64,000 nt of DNA from Ornithinibacillus sp. 4-3 (GTDB lineage: Bacteria; Bacillota; Bacilli; Bacillales; Amphibacillaceae). Location of the stretch: contig NZ_CP162599.1 of the NCBI RefSeq assembly GCF_040958695.1, positions 3,072,001-3,136,000 on the forward strand. Direction: 5' to 3'. The notes below the pieces were generated by a model. The model searched no databases, was not told the origin of the DNA, and was given only the letters and a program-made list of their open reading frames with translations. Below are positions 44,158 through 53,400 of this stretch, piece by piece (within the stretch, counting starts at the first letter, position 1; every line of letters starts with the position of its first letter). The position numbers were made by a program, and so were the translations under genes.

Positions 44158-45713
44158 ATCCTTTCCCTTAGTGTGATTCCACATTTCAGAACAAAACCTA
44201 TCTCTACCCTTGAGAAAACGATAATTTTTTCAACATAATCATTGAAAAGTTGGTCGTTAAATGAATTTATCATTTTAGCCTTATTAGTAAACTTTATTAA
44301 GTTGCTTACTTCCTGCACCTTTGATAATTCTCCATTTAAAGCATGAATTAAAGCTTCTTTTTGCTCCATATAATTATCTGCTTCCATTTGCAGTTCATTG
44401 TTTTCTCTGTTAAAAAGGGCAGGTTCTAGATAACCCTTTGCCATAAGCTTTACAAGCAGTTCTCTCTGTTCTGCATTTTTTTCAATTTGCCTCTCTAATT
44501 CCTGAATTCTTGAAAGGTTATCTGAGTTGCTCATTCCACGCAAAGCATCTAATAGTGGTTGTAGAATAAGTTTTCTACCGAAAATCAGCTTGTTAATCAT
44601 AGTAGCAAAGGCCTTCTTTATATCCTCATCTCGAATAAACTGCATTGAACATTCTGTTATCTGCTTTAAGTGTTTACTACAACACCAGGCTACATATTTT
44701 CTTGTGCCGGATGAATGAATTCGTCTTTTAAAGGTGCTACCACATTCCGAGCAAATAATTTTTCCGGAGAAAGAATACCGGTTTTGGTACTTATCATTAC
44801 GCTTTTCTATTCCCTTTTCTTTTGCCCTTTGATTTAAGGCAGCCTCTACTGCTTCAAACACTTCATGGCTGATAATTGCCTCATGGTGATTTTCTATTAA
44901 ATATCTGTTTTTCTCACCATAATTGGTGCGCTTATTAAAACGGGAATCTGTATAGGTTTTTTGCAGTATAACATCCCCGGTATATTTCTCATTTTTTAGA
45001 ATTCCTCGAATTGTCGTAGCCGTCCAACGGCCGCCTCTTTTAGAGGGGATACCCTTTTGATTAAGATCATCTGCTATTTTCTGTGTACCCTTGCCTGATA
45101 ATACTTCTGCGAAAATATACTTTACAATTTCAGCTTGCTCAGGATTTACCACCATTTGACCGTCAATGTTGTCATAACCATATGGTGGGTATGAAATCTT
45201 AAAAGTTCCGTTCTGAAATCTCTTTTGAATTGCCCACTTGTTATTTTCTGAAATGGAGATTGACTCACTTTCTGCAAGCCCGCTTAATATAGAAAGCATC
45301 AACTCACTTTCCATTGATTGGGTATTGATATTTTCTTTTTCGAAATAGATATAAATCCCTAGGTCCAACAGTTTACGAACCATCTCCAAACAATCCGTAG
45401 TGTTTCTCGCAAACCTACTAATGGACTTTGTAATAATTAAGTCAATCTTCTTATTTTCACAATCTGACAGCATTCTGAGAAGTTCCGTTCGGTTTTCTTT
45501 TTTGGTGCCACTAATTCCCTCATCATAATACAAGCCAACATACTCCCATTCTGGGTTTGCCTTTATGTAAGTCTCATAATGGGATTTTTGTGCTTGTAGA
45601 CTTACTAACTGTTCATCACTACCCGTAGAAACACGACAGTATGCGGCCACTCGTAGTTTAGGTTTGATAATCGATGCAACCTTATTTCCTTCTATTTTCG
45701 TTATCTTTTTCAT
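44154..45713 (-). CDS. Large serine recombinase 1
   Basis: 519 residues from the ATG at 45713 (GGAGGTGAGG upstream; the frame is open to 45740). Catalytic Ser29 in [28 protein letters not shown], recombinase domain PPYGYDNIDGQMVVNPEQAEIV, zinc ribbon ICSECGSTFKRR...WCCSKH and a C-terminal coiled coil. About the same layout as recombinase 2, but clearly diverged. First recombinase of the operon. Confidence 0.93.
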   Translation of the reverse strand: MKKITKIEGNKVASIIKPKLRVAAYCRVSTGSDEQLVSLQAQKSHYETYIKANPEWEYVGLYYDEGISGTKKENRTELLRMLSDCENKKIDLIITKSISRFARNTTDCLEMVRKLLDLGIYIYFEKENINTQSMESELMLSILSGLAESESISISENNKWAIQKRFQNGTFKISYPPYGYDNIDGQMVVNPEQAEIVKYIFAEVLSGKGTQKIADDLNQKGIPSKRGGRWTATTIRGILKNEKYTGDVILQKTYTDSRFNKRTNYGEKNRYLIENHHEAIISHEVFEAVEAALNQRAKEKGIEKRNDKYQNRYSFSGKIICSECGSTFKRRIHSSGTRKYVAWCCSKHLKQITECSMQFIRDEDIKKAFATMINKLIFGRKLILQPLLDALRGMSNSDNLSRIQELERQIEKNAEQRELLVKLMAKGYLEPALFNRENNELQMEADNYMEQKEALIHALNGELSKVQEVSNLIKFTNKAKMINSFNDQLFNDYVEKIIVFSRVEIGFVLKCGITLRERM

Positions 45714-45774
45714 CGCCTCACCTCCTTCTTGGTAGGTCACATATTACCTCTGAAACCCTTATATATCAACGACT

Positions 45775-46014
45775 TCAGGGCATTATCTCTGCTAAAAAAG
45801 GAGAGAAAGTTTGGCGGTTGAGTGCGTCTATCTTGTTGAATTCTGCCTCCGTTATTAAACCTTTTTGAAGCATCTTTCTCAGCAATTTTTCTGCTTGGAT
45901 ATAATCAAACTCACGTTGTAACTGTTCCTGTGATACTCTCTTAAGTACGGTGGTGCTTTTGTCTACAACCTCATCCGAGATCTTAGTAACTTTTTTATCC
46001 TCGTGCTGATTCAC
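45775..46014 (-). CDS. SHOCT-domain small protein
   Basis: 79 residues from a GTG start with GGAGGTGATT upstream. The SHOCT pattern is QAEKLLRKMLQKGLITEAEF. It precedes the recombinase gene by about 60 bp, as in many serine-recombinase elements. Function unknown. Compare the shorter protein at 11368-11514. Confidence 0.85.
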   Translation of the reverse strand: MNQHEDKKVTKISDEVVDKSTTVLKRVSQEQLQREFDYIQAEKLLRKMLQKGLITEAEFNKIDALNRQTFSPFLAEIMP

Positions 46015-46041
46015 TAAGAATCACCTCCTACCTAATAGCCG

Positions 46042-46056
46042 TGGGAACAGGTCGAA
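46042..46056. other. Third attachment-like sequence upstream of the SHOCT gene
   Basis: TGGGAACAGGTCGAA, related to the two repeats in the rlmD remnant. The minus strand here also reads FDLFPR. It could be an attP-type site or a relic of an earlier insertion. Confidence 0.45.
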
Positions 46057-46092
46057 GTTGAGGATTTGTAAAATTTAATTTGAATCAGAGCA

Positions 46093-46130
46093 TAAAAAAA
46101 GAGCCTGCAAGGGAAGAACCCCTACAGGCT
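46093..46130 (-). terminator. Terminator after the amidase gene
   Basis: AGCCTG(TA)GGG pairs with CCC(TTG)CAGGCT, followed by CTTTTTTT on the minus strand. Confidence 0.88.
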
Positions 46131-46193
46131 AGATAATCTAACAGTTTAATATTTTATTCAGGAATCTCGATGATTTTTAACTCGCCCCATTTG

Positions 46194-46718
46194 TTAATCA
46201 TACTTAATAAATGCATCCGTAAAGCCTGCCTTTTTAGCTTTAGCAAGCTGTGCCTCAGCATTTGCACTGTCAGAATAAGCACCGATCTGCACTCGATAAT
46301 ATTTCTTTTTCACAGAGTCTACTGGTTTATTTTCAGCACTTAATAGTTTCTTCACATCCGCTCGAAAGGTGTCCATGCTCTTCCCATGTTTAGGGAACCA
46401 GTGCATCACATCGCCATGGTTACTGGCAATGCCCTGTTTATAACCTTCGCTGTGACAGATGATATCTTTTTCACTAAACCCATAGAGTTTGCAAAGATAT
46501 ACACAAAGCTCCAAGGCTTCCTTGTAAACAGCAGAAAAATACGAGGCATCGGTCAAACCGTCCTCGCAAATTTCAAATCCAATATGAGAATTGTTTGCAG
46601 TTCCTCCAGCATGCCAACCTCGGTGATTCCAAGGCAATGTTTGATAGGTTGCAATGGAACCATCTGCTAATTTACCAATAAAGGCATGGACACATACTTG
46701 ACGGCCTCTCTTTATCAT
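46194..46718 (-). pseudogene. Phage N-acetylmuramoyl-L-alanine amidase, N terminus lost
   Basis: 174 residues. The body GRQVCVHAFIGKLADGSIAT, YQTLPWNHRGWHAGG, HIGFEICEDG and SNHGDVMHWFPKHG is the amidase_2 (PGRP-like) fold. A C-terminal SPOR-like repeat (YYRVQIGAYSDSANAEAQLAKAKKAGF) binds cell wall. About 50 N-terminal residues with the first zinc-ligand His are missing, and the four codons before GRQ look like foreign sequence, so the gene was cut at about 46706. Probably inactive. Confidence 0.82.
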
Positions 46719-46819
46719 TAATATTATTATACTTATACCCCTATATGTATTATATGGGGCTGGATATGCCGTGTCAATTCATCTTAACGAGCGAATGTTT
46801 TCTTAGTCTCCGCTAAAAA

Positions 46820-46860
46820 CAATAAGGCCGATGAAGCTTAATACTCCATCAGCCTTATTG
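46820..46860 (-). terminator. Terminator after the first SLH gene
   Basis: CAATAAGGC(C)GATG pairs with CATC(A)GCCTTATTG immediately after the stop. Confidence 0.8.
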
Positions 46861-46865
46861 ATCTA

Positions 46866-48737
46866 TTAAGAATGGTCCTCGGATTCGACTAAAGTGTACA
46901 CATTGAATGTTGTAAAGATATAGTTGTCGTCGACATATAGGATTTGCTCCCTTTCATATAGCGAGAAACTTTGATCATAATCTGCCGCTTTAATTTCGCT
47001 AAACTCTTTAAAATCTTTGGTCACATACAAGGTAGGCTCATGGGACATAACCTTCTTCATAAAATAGTAGCCCTTATAATAGATTGCTCGAGATGAATAA
47101 GAATGACCATTTGTGAACATGTCACTCGCTTCGAATGTTTCGCTTCTCCAGTTTATGCCGTCATCAGATACCACTATTTTGTCGCCATTTATGACATAAT
47201 ATTTGCCGTCATTTATAAAAATTCGATGCGCATGGAAATGAAAGTTCTCAAAATCTGTACGCGGATCAAAATAGACAAATTCCCAGTTGATCACGTCCGT
47301 TGAGCGGATGATCCCGAATCCAAAATAGTCTGATATGGTGTTATAATACGCCTTACCGTCGAAGGCTAATTTCTGGTCGCCAGTAGTGAGACTTGTGCCC
47401 TTGCCTAAGTAATTGTATCCCGGAGGTGTTACGTTACGAGGATCGGTAATCGTGTACTTCGTCTCGCTTGTGAAATCTTCTCCATTTGATGAGAAGAACG
47501 CCCTCATGCTATGTAACAGGACAATCAACCCATCTTTTTCAAAAAGGAAAATGTCCGGTGACCTGGAGGAGCCTCCAGTTCCAGGCTCATGGTATCCCGA
47601 TATGACCTCCCAGTTTGACCCGTCCTTTGAAGCGGCCACGTTAATTTGATCAGTCCCTAATAAGTCAAATTCGTTTCGTCCGTTTCCTTCATACAGCTTT
47701 CGTTCACCATTCTCGTCGACATAGTACATCGTTGCCGAATTGCCCACGGGTGTAAAATCTCCCACTGCCATATACTTAGAACCGTCGTAAATTAGTTTGC
47801 TGAGACCGAAAACAGGAATAGGGCCTTGATCCTCCCAATTTACACCGTCGGTGGAGATGAACACATGCGGCACATGGTATCTTCCTACGTCCCCAAGTGC
47901 AATATATTTTTCTCCATCCCATATCAAATCATGGAATGGTTGTGTGTATGTTTGCGTTTCGCTGGATGCATGATAGACGATCTGATAGCGGACTTGCTCC
48001 AATTGAATATTGGGCTTCTGCAGCATTTCATAAATGGTCGGCTTCCCTTCGAATTTGGCGACTAAAGTGCTGATGTCGGGAGCCGTTTCTCTAGCTTGTA
48101 AATATCGGGCGAGCATAACAGCTGCTTCTGCTCTCGTTGCTAAACCATCAGCGCGAAATGATCCATCTGTCAAACCGTTAACGATGCCCGAACCACTAGC
48201 TAATGCGACATACGGTTTGTCCGCACTCGCCAGATGTATTCCATCTGTAAAAGGTAATTTTATATACTTCATTTGCTGCAGTTCATGCAATGCTTCTTGC
48301 CAAACTGAGTGTTCTGTAGCCAAAGCTCTGCTGATCATTTGGCTCATCTCTAATCTCGTAATCGCTGCATTCGGAGCATATCCATGGGGATATTCACTCG
48401 GTAGTATAACCCCTTTATCAACAAGCCCGCTAATGTACGATTGTGCCCAATGTCCTGCGATATCCGTGAAAGCTGGATTCTCGCTTGATACATCCATTAA
48501 GCTCCCTAATATTTTACTAAATTGTGCCCTTGAGATGCTTTCGTTCGGCTTAAATGTGCCATCAGGATACCCTGCAAGAGCACCTGTTTGGACGATGAGT
48601 TCGATGTCGGATTGCGCCCAATGTCCCTGAATATCCTGGAAATTCACTTCTTCGTCATTCGTCGAACCAGTAGCAATAACAGGATGTCCAATACATAATG
48701 CGAATAGGAGCATTCCGGTAATCAGTATTTTTTTCAT
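46866..48737 (-). CDS. SLH-domain surface protein with beta-propeller-like C terminus
   Basis: 623 residues. Signal peptide (1-22), three S-layer homology motifs (about 32-75, 90-140, 160-210: DIQGHWAQSDIELIV, GYPDGTFKPNESISRAQF, DGSFRADGLATRAEAAVML). About 350 residues follow of repeated WDGEKYIALGD / STDGVNWE / VSDDGINW blades resembling a BNR or YjiK-type propeller. SLH motifs tether the protein to pyruvylated cell-wall polymer. Ligand unknown. It is G+C-richer than the phage and ICE genes. Confidence 0.9.
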   Translation of the reverse strand: MKKILITGMLLFALCIGHPVIATGSTNDEEVNFQDIQGHWAQSDIELIVQTGALAGYPDGTFKPNESISRAQFSKILGSLMDVSSENPAFTDIAGHWAQSYISGLVDKGVILPSEYPHGYAPNAAITRLEMSQMISRALATEHSVWQEALHELQQMKYIKLPFTDGIHLASADKPYVALASGSGIVNGLTDGSFRADGLATRAEAAVMLARYLQARETAPDISTLVAKFEGKPTIYEMLQKPNIQLEQVRYQIVYHASSETQTYTQPFHDLIWDGEKYIALGDVGRYHVPHVFISTDGVNWEDQGPIPVFGLSKLIYDGSKYMAVGDFTPVGNSATMYYVDENGERKLYEGNGRNEFDLLGTDQINVAASKDGSNWEVISGYHEPGTGGSSRSPDIFLFEKDGLIVLLHSMRAFFSSNGEDFTSETKYTITDPRNVTPPGYNYLGKGTSLTTGDQKLAFDGKAYYNTISDYFGFGIIRSTDVINWEFVYFDPRTDFENFHFHAHRIFINDGKYYVINGDKIVVSDDGINWRSETFEASDMFTNGHSYSSRAIYYKGYYFMKKVMSHEPTLYVTKDFKEFSEIKAADYDQSFSLYEREQILYVDDNYIFTTFNVYTLVESEDHS

Positions 48738-48949
48738 TTTCCTCTCCTCTGTGTTGTGTTTTAAATCATTCGGCTCGGCTGATAGCGACCATTACAGGTC
48801 AATCGACATCATCTCCTCTAGTATAAAAATCCTAAAATGTTATTTCAACATTTTACATCGCTTCCAAGTTTCCTCCGCTGCAACCAATGACTTACTCACT
48901 CGCGACTTTATGTGCATCTCCCGGCTAATTACGCTCATTTACGCACCTC
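48738..48949. other. Upstream region of the first SLH gene
   Basis: The ribosome site GGAGAGGAAA lies at the start of the gene. I see no further gene or structure. Confidence 0.45.
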
Positions 48950-49195
48950 CGTCATTCGGTTCTTGTGTAATAACTGTAATAACGGAAGTAAAATTTCTCT
49001 TATTTGCTCATTTTGGGCGATTTCCGTGAAATAGCGGAAGTGGAATTTCCTCTATATCGGAAATTTCGGCCGAAATCGCAGTGAAATTGCCAAATTCCAG
49101 CTTATAGCGGAACTTTGGCTTCCCTTATTTCGCGTAAAACCGCTCTTTTCCTCGAATAGCGGAATTTTCTGTTCCGCTATTCGGCACGGGCATGG
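48950..49195. repeat. Cluster of AGCGGAA-type intergenic repeats
   Basis: Seven or so variants of (A/T)AGCGGAA or its complement within 250 bp, ending in an ATAGCGGAA...TTCCGCTAT inverted pair at about 49155-49181. Similar repeats are common between genes in Paenibacillus chromosomes, which supports a host origin of this block. Confidence 0.6.
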
Positions 49196-49253
49196 CTGGC
49201 GAGACACCGTCACCGAACACACCTCTCAACTAAACGTTTGACGATAATGCCGA

Positions 49254-50231
49254 TTACGATAAGCTTGCTAGTGGCTCTATATGTTTTTGGATAAAGGCCA
49301 CTCGATCAAACACTCGCGGTTTGAATGTGGAAGCAATGGACACAACCAAATCTATACTTTTATTCACGTAGATGATATTCCCGCCATCTCCCATTGCTGA
49401 CACGATCCCCTTCTCCGCATCGTGAACCCACCACAGAAAACCATATTGCATAGAGATGAACTTTTCGCCACATGATTGTTTGGGAGAAAGCATGTGCGTG
49501 AACCATTCCTCAGACACAATCCTCTGTTGTTGATACATTCCATCATTCAGACACATTTGACCGATTTTTAACATTTCATCAGCGGATAGACATAACCCGA
49601 AGCCTGCTACCGCTGTCCCTTGCGGATCGCATAGCCAGACCTTATCTTTAGGACTCTTAGAAGTTATAAATTGGATATGTTCTTCTTTATTTTGCACGGT
49701 AATACCAGACCGTGGTTCGATACCTAATGGCTCAAATAAATATGTATTGGCAAAGTCAATTGTACTCATTGCGCTTGCACGAGTCAGGATCTCGCTTAAT
49801 ATATGAATGCCCAATGTCGTATAGTGAAATTGGCCAGTTACCCCTTTACGCCCTCCCAACAAATCCAAAACTTCCTGCGTCCAATCTTTAGATGAGCATA
49901 CCTTCGTCCAAGGCTCCGACTTGAATTTGAATGGGGCCGTCATCGTAAGCAAATGATGCAGCGTTACTTCTTGGATCGTTTTTTCGCCCCGCTTCACCTT
50001 ATATTCAGGGAAAAAATCTAAAATCCTCGTCTCAACGCTTTCCATGAGATTTTGATCTATTGCAATGCCAATCAACAATGAAATGATACTCTTGGTGACG
50101 GAAGCAACATGTAAGTGGTGTTCAGAGCTGTAATTATTCAAGGATTGTTTGTACAATACCCTGCCACCTTTACTGGCTACGATCTGACAAATGTTTGGAT
50201 AGTTTTGTTTCACAATTTCATATAAATCCAT
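49254..50231 (-). CDS. Beta-lactamase-family serine hydrolase
   Basis: 325 residues, class C beta-lactamase/esterase fold. The nucleophile is Ser44 in SVTK (44-47), followed by LHHLLTMTAPFKF, a Tyr motif in FHYTTLGIHIL and a C-terminal SAMGDGGNIIYV. No signal peptide is seen, so it is probably cytoplasmic. Such proteins can be esterases or D-amino-acid peptidases; the substrate cannot be told. The ribosome site is weak (GGGGA at 11 nt). Confidence 0.88.
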   Translation of the reverse strand: MDLYEIVKQNYPNICQIVASKGGRVLYKQSLNNYSSEHHLHVASVTKSIISLLIGIAIDQNLMESVETRILDFFPEYKVKRGEKTIQEVTLHHLLTMTAPFKFKSEPWTKVCSSKDWTQEVLDLLGGRKGVTGQFHYTTLGIHILSEILTRASAMSTIDFANTYLFEPLGIEPRSGITVQNKEEHIQFITSKSPKDKVWLCDPQGTAVAGFGLCLSADEMLKIGQMCLNDGMYQQQRIVSEEWFTHMLSPKQSCGEKFISMQYGFLWWVHDAEKGIVSAMGDGGNIIYVNKSIDLVVSIASTFKPRVFDRVAFIQKHIEPLASLS

Positions 50232-50340
50232 ATTTCACATAGTCCCCATTCTTGATTATTCTCTATGAAAATTGTCAAATGATGATATGTATAGCAAGAC
50301 TATGTCAATATAAAAAAATTTGCAACCATGTGATGGCACC

Positions 50341-50374
50341 AAAAAAATCGAGGGTGCGAATGACTCGCATCCCC
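50341..50374 (-). terminator. Terminator after the large SLH gene
   Basis: GGGATGCGA pairs with TCGCACCC, followed by TCGATTTTTTT on the minus strand. Confidence 0.8.
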
Positions 50375-50401
50375 AGATTTGTAAGTATGGTAGTATAATC
50401 A

Positions 50402-53400
50402 TCACGATTCAATAATGCTGATGATACGGAGCATGATCATGGCAGCTTCAGCACGGGTGGCAGACGCATTCGGAACGAACTGGTTATTCCCTCTGCCCTG
50501 AATAATCTCTTGCTTACGCATCGCTTCTACTGCGGCTTTCGCCCAGGAAGGGATGTCCTCATCATCCTCGAACCGGGTGTGCTCCACCGTCTCTTCGCTG
50601 AGACCGATCGCCCTGGCAATCATCACGGACATTTCCGTTCGCGTAATTTGCTGGTGCGCTCTGAAGCTTCCATCTCCATACCCTTGCACGATGCCGAGCT
50701 TCAATGCCTGTGCTATTGCCCGTTCTGCCCACGAGCCGATATGCTCGCGATCAACGAAGGCGAGTTCGGCTTCCTCTTCTTCCGGTCCCAGGAGACGCAT
50801 CAGCATCACGAGAAATTCCGCACGGGTGATCGGATTGTCTGGCCGGAAGGTGCCGTCCGGATAACCGGATATAATCCCGCGAGCGGATAATTGTTGCATG
50901 GCTTCTTGCGCCCAGTGGTTTTCAATATCGGTGAGGTTCAGAGGCTGTAATTCCTCTTCATCCGCTTCGATCTCATCCGTCACATCTGGCTTATCCGATT
51001 CATCCGGCTTATTCGTCCGAATCGGGCTTATCGTCTTGCTATCATTGCTGCTTGGACTATATACGATTACGGTGCGTATGACCGGATCTGCTTCATTGCC
51101 GGCACGATCCGCAACCCGGTACTCCAATTGGTACGTGCCTGATAGATTTGAATTCACCACATCTCCGCTTACTACGATCGCCGCACTTAGGTCACCGTCC
51201 TGTTCATCCCAAGCGGTTGCCCCCGGATCTGTGAACACACCGCCCCTTGGAATCTGCATCCGGTCAAGACCAATCAATTGGATAACTGGCTTATCCCGGT
51301 CGATGTTTGTAATTTCCAAATATTCTACTGCTTCGTTTCCGGCATAATCTCGGACATACACCGACACCCAACCGTTATCCTTCATTTCAATCGGGTCTGA
51401 CCCGAGCGTTTCTCCACTTGTTGCAAAATATTCGAGCGGATGCTGTCCGAAGTCATACTTCTGCACCTCAATCCCATGCTGTGCATAGACAGACACCGTC
51501 ACCGACACCGAACTGTTCGTCGGATCAGTAGGCATGGCAGTTAGCGTAATGTCCGGCTTTTCTCTGAAAATATGAGAGACTGTAAACGATGCAACAGCTT
51601 GATTTCCAGCTTCATCAAGCGCGTAGATCGTGTAGGTACCGTTCATCTTTACGACGAAGGAGCCATCAAACGATGTGCCGCCCAAATCAAAATATTCTAC
51701 TGGCTGCTCGCCGATCGTCCATCTCGTATCGACAATGCCACTTGACTGATCGTATACGGCTACAGTTACGGTTACATTCTGATTCGTCAGCTTATCCGGA
51801 TTGAAAACAGCCGGCTCGATAATCGGCTTATCTTTATCGATGTTGCTCACCACATAAGTCGCTTCGTCACTCACATTACCTGCCTCATCGATCGATCGGG
51901 CGTACACGGTTCCGTTCTCACTCAGGACGACCGGGTCCTTATACTCCTGCCATGGTTCTTCTTCACTCATTCGGTATTGTCGCAAGTAGGCGTCCCCCGG
52001 GTAGACAATCGTGACGGTGACGTCTTGATTGGTCGGCCCTGAGTTATCAGGATGTAAGGTCGCAGATGCTGGTGGCGTGCGGTCGAATTTCACTTGCGAT
52101 CCGTCCGCTGTCGTTGTAATTTGGGCACCGTCATGACCTGCCAAGTCTGTGTAATCGATCGTAAATGCTACAACGTCCTCAATCTCGGTTCCTTGCATCG
52201 TGTACGTCGCTTGGTAAGCATCAGAGCCCAAAGATGTGACAGCTGCTGGTTGCTCGGCGATGGTGACGACCGGCAAAGCAGCCAACGTCTCTGATGCTTT
52301 AAATGTCAGCGAGATCACATCGCCGACTTTCGCCCACTCACGGTTGTCATTGCTGGACGTGATCGAGACGTCAAAGACAGTCGGCGGCTCATGGTCAATA
52401 TTATCGACGGTATATTCAGCAATACCACTTACATTTCCTGCTTCATCTACAGCTCGGGCATAGATGGTGCCGTTCTCATTCATTTCAATCGGCTGGACAT
52501 ACACCGTCCATGAAGCGTCATCCTCGATTCGATACTCACAATAATCTGCATCCCCTGGGCAACCGACCGTTACCTTAACGGTTTCTTTCGTGGGCACTGT
52601 AATATCGGCTGAAAGCGTTGGTGCAGATGGAGGATCACGGTCAATATTATCGACGGTATATTCAGCAATATCACTTACATTCCCTGCTTCATCCACAGCA
52701 CGAGCATAGATGGTGCCGTTCTCGTTCATCTCTATCGGCTGGGCATACGCCGTCCATGAAACGTCATCCTCGGTTCGGTACTCACAATGGCTTACATCCT
52801 CTTCCTCTGGGCACACAATCGTTACCTTTACATTACTCTGTGTGGGCACCGTTATATCGGCTGAAAACGTTGGCTTGGCCGGAGGTGTCCGAACAAACCG
52901 AATCTCGAAGCCGTCGCTGGTTGAAGTCACCCCTAACCCCACGTTGCCAGCCAGATCGCGATAGTGAATGGTGAACTTGATAACTCCTTCCGGGTCTGTT
53001 TCCTGCATGGTGTATGTAGCCTGATACTCCAAGCCACCCATATCCGCAATGGTTGCCGTTTGTCCGGATATGGTCACCTGTGGTAGGCCACTAAGTGCTT
53101 CAGAAGCCTTGAACGTCAGCACAATCTCATCACCGACTTTTGCCAGCGCCGGGTTCAAGTTGCTCGAAGAGATATACACGTCTGATAACTCCGGAGGGTC
53201 TCTATCAATGGTGGTAATTGTCATAGATTCCACCGCATCATATCCGGCAGCGTCTTTGGCATATACGGTATAGTTACCGTTTTCGGTCACAACAAATGAG
53301 TTGCCCTCGATGTCATCTCCAGATCCAGTACGGAAGTAATGAATATCTCGAATTCCCATCGCCCAATTAAATTCTACGATGTCGCTTGCGTCCTTTACAT

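Larger units (their letters stand above)
38841..46709 (-). mobile_element. Serine-recombinase integration cassette carrying vanRS and dacA (phage end)
   Basis: In order on the minus strand: truncated amidase, SHOCT, recombinase, small recombinase-like gene, recombinase, DUF1413, vanR, vanS, dacA, then the rlmD att-like repeats. I infer that this is the lysis-integration end of a prophage or a related element inserted in rlmD. The other end of rlmD is not in the window. Confidence 0.7.

Noticed and set aside
48034..48630. 198-codon plus-strand frame
   Set aside because: Antisense of the SLH repeats; its Ala/Ser/Pro-rich composition comes from the SLH codons.
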